Shown in pieces: positions 7,425 to 15,412 of a stretch of 21,502 bases of DNA (its first letter is position 1; each line of letters begins with the position of its first letter). Source of the DNA: an uncultured Collinsella sp. (GTDB lineage Bacteria > Actinomycetota > Coriobacteriia > Coriobacteriales > Coriobacteriaceae); the NCBI GenBank assembly GCA_900764025.1, contig CAAFMM010000400.1, positions 1 through 21,502 on the forward strand, given 5' to 3'. The position numbers and the translations under genes were made by a program. The notes under the pieces are model-generated. The model saw only the letters and a program-made list of their open reading frames with translations. It did no database searches and had not been told where the DNA came from.

Positions 7425-8012
7425 ATGGCAACCACTTCCGCCAACAAGGTGAAGTTCGGCCTCTCCAACGCGCACTACGCGGTGTACGACGACGAGGCCG
7501 GCAAGTACGGCACCCCCGTCCCCATCAAGGGCAGCGTCAACCTGACGATGGACCCCGAGGGCGACTCCAGCAAGTTCTACGCCGACAACGTGGCGTACTA
7601 CGCGACCAACAAGAACTCCGGCTACTCCGGCTCCCTTGAGATCGCCTTCGTGGAGAAGCAGCTCCAGATCGACCTGCTCGGCTTCGTCGACGACGGCGGC
7701 CTCCTGCTGGAGATGACCGACGCCCAGCCCAAGTCCTTCGCGCTGCTCTTCGAGATCGACGGCAACGTGAACAAGCAGCGCTGCGTCTTCTACAACTGCA
7801 CGCTCGCGCGCCCCACCAACGAGGCGTCCACCACCGAGGACACCGTGGAGCCCCAGACCTCCACGCTCGACATCACGGCCATCGGCCGCGACCTCGACTT
7901 CAAGGGCGAGTCCAAGAACGTCGTCAAGGGCGTCATCGACAACAGCGCCGAGAACAAGACCAAGTACGACGGCTTCTACACCGCCGTGCTGCTTCCCACC
8001 AAGGAGGCCTAG
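7425..8012 (+). CDS. Major tail protein (phi13-like tube protein)
   Basis: Tail tube subunit, 195 aa. It starts with NKVKFGLSNAHYAVYDDEAG and continues with TPVPIKGSVNLTMDPEGDS and FYADNVAYYATNKNSGYSG, the pattern of the phi13 family of major tail proteins, which assemble as hexameric rings around the tape measure. A ribosome-binding site gaaaggcgac precedes the ATG. The gene is isolated from the following chaperone genes by two strong terminator hairpins, which would lower expression of everything downstream compared with this abundantly needed protein. Confidence 0.93.
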   Translation: MATTSANKVKFGLSNAHYAVYDDEAGKYGTPVPIKGSVNLTMDPEGDSSKFYADNVAYYATNKNSGYSGSLEIAFVEKQLQIDLLGFVDDGGLLLEMTDAQPKSFALLFEIDGNVNKQRCVFYNCTLARPTNEASTTEDTVEPQTSTLDITAIGRDLDFKGESKNVVKGVIDNSAENKTKYDGFYTAVLLPTKEA

Positions 8013-8017
8013 GGACC

Positions 8018-8052
8018 GGCGGGGGCGCACCGAGCGCCCCCGCCCCTTTTCT
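8018..8052 (+). terminator. Rho-independent terminator after major tail protein
   Basis: An 11-bp perfect GC stem (8018-8028 with 8034-8044) closes a 5-nt ACCGA loop and is followed by CCTTTTCTT. It begins 5 bases after the major tail stop codon. Confidence 0.88.
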
Positions 8053-8070
8053 TCCGCGCAGCGAAAAGCC

Positions 8071-8117
8071 CTCGCGGGCCCGGCGCAGTAGGCCCGCCGG
8101 GCCCGCGAGACCTTTTT
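8071..8117 (+). terminator. Second terminator in tandem
   Basis: A 15-bp perfect stem (8071-8085 with 8095-8109) with a 9-nt loop is followed by ACC and then TTTTT (8113-8117). It lies 26 bases after the first terminator and 26 bases before the chaperone start, so it is a separate second barrier and not an extension of the first. Confidence 0.85.
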
Positions 8118-8142
8118 GCCGAACCGAAGGGAGCCTACTGGC

Positions 8143-8631
8143 ATGAAGCACGACATCGACGGGAGCGGGGAGCGCGAGATCCGCTGCTCCGTCTACACGC
8201 TCACCGTGTACGAGCAGGAGTTCAAGAGCTCGATGGTCAAGGACGTATACGGCGTCATCGACCTCAAGGCCGACGGGTCGGAGGTGGTGACCGCCGAGTT
8301 CGTGGCCAACCGCCTTCAGGCCGCGATGCCCGAGGGGGAGGACGGAGTCCGCAAGCGCCTGCCCAAGACCACGCTGGCACTCGTTGCCAAGGCGTTCCCG
8401 GCGTCCATCATCACCAGAATCGACTACACAGTCGACAACTGGGAGGCGTACGTGCGCGCCTACTGGGCGATGCTCCGCACGGGCGACGCCCTCTCCGGCG
8501 GTGCACAGACAACCCCCTCCTTCGAGGCGTGGGTCGCGTCCATCGGCGACGTGGACCTCAAGGAGGTATCAAACACCGTCTTATCCTGCATGGAGGACGG
8601 CGTGTTTCACTCCCGCGCTCCCCGCAGGTAG
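8143..8631 (+). CDS. Tail assembly chaperone, short form (gpG-like)
   Basis: Unshifted product of 162 aa, the counterpart of lambda gpG. These chaperones bind the tape measure and recruit tail tube protein but are not in the virion. The domain is compact alpha/beta: IRCSVYTLTVYEQEF, then LVAKAFPASIITRIDYTVDN, then WEAYVRAYWAML. I chose the ATG at 8143 because gaagggag lies 9-10 nt upstream. An in-frame TTG-type start further up would lie on the terminator side. It ends at TAG 8629-8631, two codons after a CCC-C slip site. Position between the major tail and tape-measure genes is diagnostic. Confidence 0.88.
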   Translation: MKHDIDGSGEREIRCSVYTLTVYEQEFKSSMVKDVYGVIDLKADGSEVVTAEFVANRLQAAMPEGEDGVRKRLPKTTLALVAKAFPASIITRIDYTVDNWEAYVRAYWAMLRTGDALSGGAQTTPSFEAWVASIGDVDLKEVSNTVLSCMEDGVFHSRAPRR

Positions 8632-8842
8632 CGGGGACGGCGGCACCGAGTACGAATCGCTCCAGTGGACGGCGCTCTTCACGAGCGGCCTCAAGCTCAA
8701 CGTCCCGTACTCGGAACTCCTCTCCATGCGCGTCCCCGTGCTCCTGATGATGCTCGAATCGCAGCGCCCGAGGACCGAGCCCAAGCGCCCGACGGTGCGC
8801 AAGGCCACGCAGGCAGACATCGACGCGCTGCTGTTCGGGTAG
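8143..8842 (+). CDS. Tail assembly chaperone, frameshifted long form (gpGT-like)
   Basis: Predicted 232-aa fusion made when ribosomes slip +1 at CCC C (8620-8623). Translation moves from frame 1 to frame 2 and continues through AGSGDGGTEYESLQW to the TAG at 8840-8842. The added domain of about 72 residues (LFTSGLKLNVPYSELLSMRV, then MMLESQRPRTEPKRP) has no plausible start codon or ribosome-binding site of its own. The shift is +1, whereas lambda and most siphophages use -1. A +1 shift in a tail gene is known from Listeria phage PSA. The long form is expected to be the minor product. Confidence 0.8.
8617..8636 (+). promoter_or_regulatory. Candidate +1 ribosomal frameshift site with hairpin
   Basis: The zero-frame codons are GCT CCC CGC AGG TAG. 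A peptidyl-tRNA-Pro on CCC (8620-8622) can re-pair perfectly with CCC at 8621-8623, giving the +1 frame CCC GCA GGT AGC. CCCCGC (8620-8625) and GCGGGG (8631-8636) form a 6-bp hairpin whose 5-nt loop AGGTA includes the first two bases of the stop codon. An upstream TCC C (8611-8614) is a second, weaker slip candidate. Confidence 0.7.
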
Positions 8843-8887
8843 CGCAACCCTTTACAAGAAACGAATAGACCGGGGGGTGACCGCACG

Positions 8888-11800
8888 ATGGCAGACGCCT
8901 ACCGTGGTCTCACCATCCGCATCGGCGGCGACACCACCAAGCTCACCGCCGCCCTGCGCGCCGCCCAGAGGGCGTCCCAGCAGACGCAGGCGGAGCTGCG
9001 CAAAGTGGACAAGGCCGCGCGGTTCGACCCCGACTCGATATCCGCCGGGACGCTCAAGATGCGCCTCATGGAGGAGCGGGCGGAGGACCTCGCCAGCCAG
9101 CTCAAGGTCACGAACACGGCTTACGAGCAGCTGGGGAACACCGTGCCCGAGGGCGCGGACAAGACCGTCCGCCAGCTCTCCGAGGAAACCGACAACGCCG
9201 CCCTCGCCGCCCAGCGCGCCCTCGACCGCTACAACAAGGTCGACGGCGAGCTCGAGAACATGTACGTCGCCATCAACAAGGCGGCGCAGGCGAGCGACGA
9301 GTTCGACGAGAAGTTCGACCTGCGCAAGGCCGACGACATCGAGAAGGCCGTGCATGACATGGTCGAGATGGGCGTCGTCACGCAGGACGACGCCGACAAG
9401 CTCTCCTACCTGCGCGCCACGTGGCAGGAGGCCTTCAACGGCAACGAGGCCGCAAAGGCCGTCCAGACGTTCCGCGAGCTCGAGGTCAAGGCCGAGGGCC
9501 TGAACGCCGAGCTCAAGAGCACGCATGCCGAGCTGTCGCAGCTCAAGGCCCCATCGGCCCTCTCGTCCTCTTTCGAGGACACGAGGCGCGCCGTGGCCCG
9601 CATCGACAGCCAGATCAAGCTCCTTGAGGACGACGCCCGCCGCGCCGACGAGGCACTGCGCATCGACCCCACCAACACGGCCGCGGCCCAGCGCAAGATG
9701 GCCGACCTCGCCAAGGCCGCAGAGCTCGCGTCCGAGAAGGCACGCCTGCTCGGCGACGAGATGGAGGCCTACGAGGCAGCAGGCGTCAGGGACATCGCCA
9801 AGGGCATGGGCGACACCGCCACCGAGGCCCAGAAGGCCAACGAGGCCTACGCCGAGGCCGCAGAGGCCCTGTCCCGAGCCAAGGCAGAGCTCGAGGACCT
9901 GAAGGCGACCCAGCAGCGCCTCACCGACTCCACCGACGACGTGGGCGAGGAGTGGGAGCGCAACGCGGCGGAGATCGCGCGCGCGACCGACGAGGTGCAG
10001 CAGCTCGAGGCCGCAGAGAGGCGGGCCAACGAGAACCGCGACGCGGCCAACATGGCCGACGAGTACAGCAGGCTCTCCTCGGAGCTCGAGGCGGCCAAGA
10101 CGCAGGCGCAGGGCTTCGGCCAGCGGATGCAGGAGGCGGGCGACAAGGGCCGGGGCGCGCTGGAGTCTATCGGGGACTTCGGCACGGCGCTCACGGCCAC
10201 CGTCACCCCAGCACTCCAGCAGGTGGGCGATTTCGCCATCGGCTCGGCGACCGACATCGACTCGGCGTACCGCGACATGCGCAAGACCGTTCAGGGCACC
10301 GAGGGCGACTTCCAGAAGCTCAAGCAGGCCGCGATCGACTTCTCCAACCAGAACGTCACGAGCGCCGACCAGATCCTTGAGATCCAGGCCATCGGCGGCG
10401 AGCTTGGCATCGCGGTCGAGAACCTCGAGACGTTCTCCACGGTCGTCTCGAACCTCGACATCGCCACCGACCTAGACACCGAGTCCGCCGCCGAGGGGCT
10501 GGGCCACCTCAGCAACATCATGCACCTCACGAGCGACGACATGGTGTCGTTCGGCGACTCGCTCGTGCGCCTCGGCAACAACGGCGCGTCCACCGAGACC
10601 GACATCATGGAGGTCGCCACCCGAATCGGGTCCATGGCTTCCATCGTCGGCATGTCGACCCCCGACGTGCTGGCCCTCGCCTCGTCCATCGCGAGCACGG
10701 GCCAGAAGTCCGAGGCGGCGGGCACCGCCATCGCCAACACCATGAGCGACATCGAGACCGCCGTCGCCAACGGCGGAGACAGCCTCCAGGCGTTCGCCGA
10801 GACCGCCAACATGTCCGCAGAGGACTTCGCCGACACGTGGAACAGCGACCCGACCGCAGCCCTCAAGGCCTTCATCGAGGGCCTGAACCAGATCGAGCAG
10901 GGCGGCGGCTCCGCCGATGCCGCGCTCAGCGAGCTCGGCATCACCGGCACCCGCCAGAAGCAGGCCATCATGGGCCTGATGCAGACCATCGGCGGGCTCA
11001 ACGACAACCTCGCCATGTCCAACGACGCGTGGAATGGCGTCGCGGACCAGTGGGGCGCGGCGGGCGACGCCGCGAACGAGGCCAAGGCCAAGAACGAGGG
11101 CCTTTCCGGCTCCCTCGACCGCATCAACAACGTCGCCAAGAACATGTCCTCGGAGCTCGGCGACGCCGTGGCCCCCATCATCAGCGACCTCGCCGACAAG
11201 GCCGCCGACCTCGGCAAGGCGTTCGGCGAGACCGATGACGGCTTCAAGCGGGGCGTCGCGAGCGCCGGCCTCTTCGCGGCCGCGCTCGGCCCAGGCCTCA
11301 CCGTCACCACGGGCATGTTCAAGGGGCTCGGCAAGCTCACGGACAGGCTCAAATCGGGCAAGAACGCGTGGGACAACATGACGAGCGGCGTCAAGGCGGC
11401 GGCCACGGTGCTCGGCGTCGCCGAGGACTCCACCGAGGCCGTCAAGCTCGCCACCGAGGGCCTGACCACGGCCCAGAAGCTCTCCGCAGCCGCCACGAAC
11501 GTCGGCTCCATGGCTCTCACCGGGCTCAAGGGCGTAGCCATCGGCGTCGCCGTCGCGGGCATCGGCCTGCTCGTCTCCAAGCTCATGGAGGCCAAGCAGG
11601 AGCAGGAGCTCATGGCGGACGCCACCGAGAGCGCCGCCGGCATCATCGCGGACGCCGAGGGCTCGGTCAGAGGCATGGGCGACAGCCTTGAGGACGCGTC
11701 CGGCGACGCCAACTCGTTCCTCCAGGGGATGAAGGACCTCGCCGACCAGACACGCGACTCGTTCACCGAGGTCGCCACGAGCAGCGCCCAGCTCGACGGC

Positions 11801-13384
11801 TACCTGTCGACCATCAGCGAGCTGGGCAACAGGGATCTGCCGCTCACCGCCGCCCAGCAGGAGCGCCTGAAGGACGCCGTCAAGGGCTACAACGACATCA
11901 CGGGCGAGTCCCTTGAGGTCATCGACCAGCAGACCGGCAAGCTCTCGCAGAACACCGACGAGGTCACCAAGAACGCGCAGGCCTGGAAGGACAAGGCCCG
12001 CGCCGAGGCCTACTCGCAGTCCGCGACCGAGTACTACAAGAAGGAGGCCGAGGCGTCGCTCAAGCTCTCGCAGGCGCAGGAGGACCTCGCCGCTGCGAAC
12101 AAGAAGGTCGCCGACGCCCAGAAGGCGGTTCAGAAAGCCTCGGGAAACATAAACTCGCCCGAGTACCAGAAGGCGGCGAACGCGCTCCAGGAGGCGACCA
12201 ATGCCGCCAAGGATGCGGAGACGACCGTCAAGAAGTACAGCGATGCGGAGGATACGGCTGCGGAGAACGCCGACTACCTCGCCATCAAGTCCGCCATCCT
12301 CGGCTCGACGCTCGACCAGAGCATCAAGGACCAGCTGACCTCGCTCCCGCAGGAGATGCAGGAGACCGGCTACAACATCGCGTCGAACCTCTCGCAGGGC
12401 ATCACCGACGGCAAGGTCAGCGTCGACGACGCGATGAACTTCATCTCGTCCTCGACCGACATCCTCGCGGCCCTCCCCGCGTTTCAGCAGGAGACCGGCT
12501 CGGCCATAGCCCAGCAGCTCGCCGCCGGCATCAGTTCCGGCAACGTTAGCGTGCAGGACGCCTCCAGCCTGCTCTCGCAGCTCGTGAACCTCAACCTCAG
12601 CGGCCTCGGCGATCTTGGCCAGGCCTACGGCTCGGACCTCGCCCAGCAGCTCGCGACCGCCGTCTCGAACGGAACGATGGACGTCGGCACCGCCTCCAGC
12701 TTCATGCAGGAGGCCGCGAGCGCGCCCGCGAGCGAGCTGCCCGGCATCTACCAGAAGTACGGCGTCGAGATGCCCGCCGGCATGGCCTCGATGATCAAGG
12801 CCAACGCGGACAAGCCCGCGAAAGAGGCCAAGAAGATGGCCGACGGTGCCAAGGACGCCGCCAGCGCCGACACCGAGTCCAAGGGAAAGGACTTCGCCAG
12901 CGGCTTCGCCAGCGGCATCAGCAAGGGTGTCGGCGGCGTGCTCGCCGCAGCGAAGTCCATGGCCGCGCGGGCCCTCGCAACGGTGCAGGAGACCCAGAAG
13001 TCCGGCTCACCCTCGCGCATCACCAAGGGGTTCGGCCATGACTTCGGCGACGGCTACACCATCGGCATCCGGCAGCGCGCCAAGCAGGTCGCGGGGGCCG
13101 CGAGCTACCTCACGTCCCGCGCGCTCGACGCGGCGCGCATCGACTCGCTCGGGGCCGACCTCGCCGGTGCCGCCACCGAGCAGCGGGCGGTAAAGCTGTC
13201 CGAGCCCGACATCGCCCGGTTGCAGGTCGCCCTCGCCGCATCGGACGGCTCGGCCGCCATCGTGGCCCGGCTCGACAGCATCGAGCGCAACCTCGGGCCC
13301 ATCATCAGCGCCAGCGCGCCCGTGGTCACCATGACCGACAGGCAGCAGGCGCGATACATCGAGAGTCTGGGGTTCACGCGATGA
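8888..13384 (+). CDS. Tail tape measure protein
   Basis: Tail-length ruler and DNA-injection protein, 1498 aa. Residues 1-420 are coiled-coil, with a module ending in RFDPDSIS (46-53) and a second similar module ending in RIDPTNTAAA (258-267), which looks like a duplication. The TP901-type core (about 440-780) contains DIDSAYRDMRKTVQGTEGDF and ADQILEIQAIGGELGI. A hydrophobic segment, GVAIGVAVAGIGLLVSKLM, lies near 880-900 and may enter the host membrane. Residues 1158-1300 hold a roughly 44-residue tandem repeat. The C-terminus has the usual KSGSPSRITKGFGHDFGDGY motif. At about 1.5 angstrom per residue the tail would be near 225 nm. The ATG at 8888 follows ggggggtga. The stop overlaps the next start by ATGA. 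Confidence 0.95.
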   Translation: MADAYRGLTIRIGGDTTKLTAALRAAQRASQQTQAELRKVDKAARFDPDSISAGTLKMRLMEERAEDLASQLKVTNTAYEQLGNTVPEGADKTVRQLSEETDNAALAAQRALDRYNKVDGELENMYVAINKAAQASDEFDEKFDLRKADDIEKAVHDMVEMGVVTQDDADKLSYLRATWQEAFNGNEAAKAVQTFRELEVKAEGLNAELKSTHAELSQLKAPSALSSSFEDTRRAVARIDSQIKLLEDDARRADEALRIDPTNTAAAQRKMADLAKAAELASEKARLLGDEMEAYEAAGVRDIAKGMGDTATEAQKANEAYAEAAEALSRAKAELEDLKATQQRLTDSTDDVGEEWERNAAEIARATDEVQQLEAAERRANENRDAANMADEYSRLSSELEAAKTQAQGFGQRMQEAGDKGRGALESIGDFGTALTATVTPALQQVGDFAIGSATDIDSAYRDMRKTVQGTEGDFQKLKQAAIDFSNQNVTSADQILEIQAIGGELGIAVENLETFSTVVSNLDIATDLDTESAAEGLGHLSNIMHLTSDDMVSFGDSLVRLGNNGASTETDIMEVATRIGSMASIVGMSTPDVLALASSIASTGQKSEAAGTAIANTMSDIETAVANGGDSLQAFAETANMSAEDFADTWNSDPTAALKAFIEGLNQIEQGGGSADAALSELGITGTRQKQAIMGLMQTIGGLNDNLAMSNDAWNGVADQWGAAGDAANEAKAKNEGLSGSLDRINNVAKNMSSELGDAVAPIISDLADKAADLGKAFGETDDGFKRGVASAGLFAAALGPGLTVTTGMFKGLGKLTDRLKSGKNAWDNMTSGVKAAATVLGVAEDSTEAVKLATEGLTTAQKLSAAATNVGSMALTGLKGVAIGVAVAGIGLLVSKLMEAKQEQELMADATESAAGIIADAEGSVRGMGDSLEDASGDANSFLQGMKDLADQTRDSFTEVATSSAQLDGYLSTISELGNRDLPLTAAQQERLKDAVKGYNDITGESLEVIDQQTGKLSQNTDEVTKNAQAWKDKARAEAYSQSATEYYKKEAEASLKLSQAQEDLAAANKKVADAQKAVQKASGNINSPEYQKAANALQEATNAAKDAETTVKKYSDAEDTAAENADYLAIKSAILGSTLDQSIKDQLTSLPQEMQETGYNIASNLSQGITDGKVSVDDAMNFISSSTDILAALPAFQQETGSAIAQQLAAGISSGNVSVQDASSLLSQLVNLNLSGLGDLGQAYGSDLAQQLATAVSNGTMDVGTASSFMQEAASAPASELPGIYQKYGVEMPAGMASMIKANADKPAKEAKKMADGAKDAASADTESKGKDFASGFASGISKGVGGVLAAAKSMAARALATVQETQKSGSPSRITKGFGHDFGDGYTIGIRQRAKQVAGAASYLTSRALDAARIDSLGADLAGAATEQRAVKLSEPDIARLQVALAASDGSAAIVARLDSIERNLGPIISASAPVVTMTDRQQARYIESLGFTR
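12359..12799 (+). repeat. Tandem ~44-residue repeats in the tape measure C-terminal region
   Basis: Repeat units begin at 12359 (QETGYNIASNL), 12488 (QETGSAIAQQL), 12620 (QAYGSDLAQQL) and 12752 (QKYGVEMPAGM), a spacing of 43, 44 and 44 codons. Each has the form QxxGxxxAxxLxxxIxxGxxxVxxASSxL, helix-turn-helix like, and the last copy is truncated. The repetition is at protein level; the DNA copies have diverged. Confidence 0.8.
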
Positions 13385-14220
13385 GGATCACGTACACCAC
13401 GAGCGACGGGGAGGCCTTCGACCTCTCCGGCCGCCCGTACACCGGCATCACGGGCGACGACCCCAAGGGCTGGAAGCTTGAGGCCAGCGGGCGTGCGTAC
13501 CTGCCAGCAAAGCGCGAGTTCAAGGCCACGGTTCAGGCCGTCGGCTCCAAGCAAGCGACGAGGCGGGCGCTCGACCGTATGCTTGACAAGTGCGACCGAG
13601 ACGCCCGGGAGGAGACGCCCGGCAGGCTCTCATACGGCGAGTGGTACATCGACTGCTACGTCATCGAGGGCGACTGCAACGAGTTGGGCGGCAACGCCGT
13701 CTACGAGCTCACGTTCGCCGCGCCCGACCCGGCGTGGAAGCGCGACGTCCTGCACCGGTTCTTCCCGGCATCGGGCAGCGCCGCCGTCGAGCTCGGCGTC
13801 GACTACCCCCACGACTACCCGCACGACTACGGGGCCAAGGCCACCGGCGAGACGCTCGCCATCGACACGGTGGGCGAGTGCGACCTCAGGATCGTCATCT
13901 ACGGCCCGGCCGTGAGCCCCTACGTGCGCATCGGCGGCAACGTCTACCAGGTGGACGTCACCGTGCCGGACGGCGGGCTCCTCACCATCGACTCGACCCG
14001 CAAGGCGTCGATGGCGGGCGACGCCGTCGTGCTGCGCGACCGCTTCGGCAACGCTACCGACGTGTTCAACAAGCGGCGAAGAGGCTACGAGGGCTCGGGG
14101 AGCTACATCTTCCAGCGCATCGCCCCCGGCGAGGACATAGGCGTGTCGTGGCCGCAGTCGTTCGGCTTCGACCTGCACGTCATAGAGAGGCGGGGGCGGC
14201 TGCCATGGACCTGGTGCTGA
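13381..14220 (+). CDS. Distal tail protein (Dit-like)
   Basis: Protein of 279 aa that should form the hexameric hub at the tail tip, directly after the tape measure as in Gram-positive siphophages. The middle of the protein has YPHDYPHDYG (about 141-150), the aromatic repeat seen at the linker of Dit/siphovirus tail-component proteins. It is followed by a jelly-roll-like beta region (IVIYGPAVSPYVRIGGNVYQ, then LTIDSTRKASM). The N-terminal part carries LEASGRAYLPAKREFKATV, which fits the ring domain. The ATG overlaps the tape-measure stop by ATGA, and the 3' end overlaps the gp37-like gene by 16 nt. Confidence 0.85.
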   Translation: MRITYTTSDGEAFDLSGRPYTGITGDDPKGWKLEASGRAYLPAKREFKATVQAVGSKQATRRALDRMLDKCDRDAREETPGRLSYGEWYIDCYVIEGDCNELGGNAVYELTFAAPDPAWKRDVLHRFFPASGSAAVELGVDYPHDYPHDYGAKATGETLAIDTVGECDLRIVIYGPAVSPYVRIGGNVYQVDVTVPDGGLLTIDSTRKASMAGDAVVLRDRFGNATDVFNKRRRGYEGSGSYIFQRIAPGEDIGVSWPQSFGFDLHVIERRGRLPWTWC

Positions 14221-15167
14221 GGGGTGCAGACGGCACCGACATCATGCTCATCTCGCCCGAGAGCGCCGAGTTCGCCTACGGCGACTCCGAGAATAACATG
14301 GAGATCCGCTTCCCCGACAGCCGGTACCGCCCCGCATTCGCGCGCTGGGGCTACGTGTTCGCTCCCGGCACCGACTACGGCGGGCTCGTCACCCGCGTCG
14401 CCAGCGAGAGCGGGCGCGTGAAGTGGAAGGGCTGGACGTGGAGCGGGCTGCTGGCGAACAAGGTGCTCGTGCCCGATTCCGGGCAGGACTACCTCACCGT
14501 CTCGGGCGAGGCCAACGCCGTCATCGGCAGGCTCGTCGAGAGGTGCGGGCTCGCCGCGTGCATGGCCGCGTCCACGGAGAACAGCCGCAAGACCGTCGGC
14601 CCGTTCCGCTTCGACCTCTACACCGACGCGTGGACGGGCATCCGCAAGATGCTCGCGACCGTCGGATGCAAGCTGCGCATCCGCCACGACGGCGAGAAGG
14701 CGGTGCTGAGCGCCGTGGAGATAAGGGACTGGTCGGAAGACGAGGCCTTCGACTCCGACCTTGTCGACGTGAGGGTCGACGTGGACTACCAGCCCGTCAA
14801 CCACCTCGTGTGCCGAGGCGTGGACGAGAAGCAGAACCGCGTGAGCGCCGAGCTCTACGCCGACGACTCTGGCAACGTGTCCGAGACGCAGACGTTCAAG
14901 GGGGTGCAGGAGCGGGCGGAGTACTACGACTTCACCACCGCCGAGCGCGACAAGCTCGTCGAGGACGGCACCAAGAGGCTCAGGGGCTACTGGGAGAAGG
15001 CGCAGACCGTCAGGGTCGAGCTGTCCGCGAGCGACGACCGTTTCGACATCGACGACATCGTGGGCGGCATCGACTCCCGTACGGGAATCGCCGCCAAGGC
15101 GTCAATCACCAAGAAGGTGGTCACCGTGGACTCCATGGGCAACGCCACCGTGGAATACGAGACGTGA
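14205..15167 (+). CDS. Tail-tip protein (ReqiPepy6 gp37-like / Tal-like)
   Basis: A 320-aa protein resembling the siphovirus ReqiPepy6 gp37-like family, which takes the baseplate hub (Tal, gp27-like) position after Dit. The sequence shows MDLVLRGADGTDIMLI at the start, WGYVFAPGTDYGGLVTRV, WKGWTWSGLLANKVLVPDSG near 75-94, and a C-terminal DDIVGGIDSRTGIAAKASIT with a KKVVTVDSMGNATVEYE ending. That last hairpin is typical of hub proteins. The ATG at 14205 lies within the end of the Dit gene, with a purine-rich gagaggcggggg upstream. The open frame before it is a shadow. No peptidase or glycan hydrolase motif was recognised. Confidence 0.78.
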   Translation: MDLVLRGADGTDIMLISPESAEFAYGDSENNMEIRFPDSRYRPAFARWGYVFAPGTDYGGLVTRVASESGRVKWKGWTWSGLLANKVLVPDSGQDYLTVSGEANAVIGRLVERCGLAACMAASTENSRKTVGPFRFDLYTDAWTGIRKMLATVGCKLRIRHDGEKAVLSAVEIRDWSEDEAFDSDLVDVRVDVDYQPVNHLVCRGVDEKQNRVSAELYADDSGNVSETQTFKGVQERAEYYDFTTAERDKLVEDGTKRLRGYWEKAQTVRVELSASDDRFDIDDIVGGIDSRTGIAAKASITKKVVTVDSMGNATVEYET

Positions 15168-15175
15168 GGAGAGAC

Positions 15176-15412
15176 ATGATCGACCGGCAGTACGTGCACT
15201 GCGAGTGCGACGTCGAGGGCTGCGTAAAGGTCCTCAACTGCGCGCCGTCCGAGGTCGAGGCGAGCGGCTGGGGCATCCGCGCCAGCTACGCCACCTACGA
15301 CGGGGCGGTGCGCACCTACGACCTGTGCCCCGCGCACCTCGCCAAGTTCAAGGCCGTGCGCAAGAAGCAGGACAAGGCGATAGAGACGTACTTCAGACCT
15401 AAGGAGCAGTAA
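15176..15412 (+). CDS. Small Cys-rich protein of unknown function
   Basis: A 78-aa protein that I do not recognise. Cysteines at 9, 11, 16 and 22, then LCPAH with C51 and H54, give a plausible zinc-binding knuckle, with a YDGAVRTYDLC strand pair between. The C-terminus is a Lys-rich helix (KFKAVRKKQDKAIETYF). The ATG follows gaggagag by a few nt, and the TAA shares one base with the ATG of the receptor-binding gene. It sits between the tail-tip hub and the receptor-binding protein, so it may be a baseplate component or an assembly factor for the fibre. That is inference from position only. Confidence 0.75.
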   Translation: MIDRQYVHCECDVEGCVKVLNCAPSEVEASGWGIRASYATYDGAVRTYDLCPAHLAKFKAVRKKQDKAIETYFRPKEQ

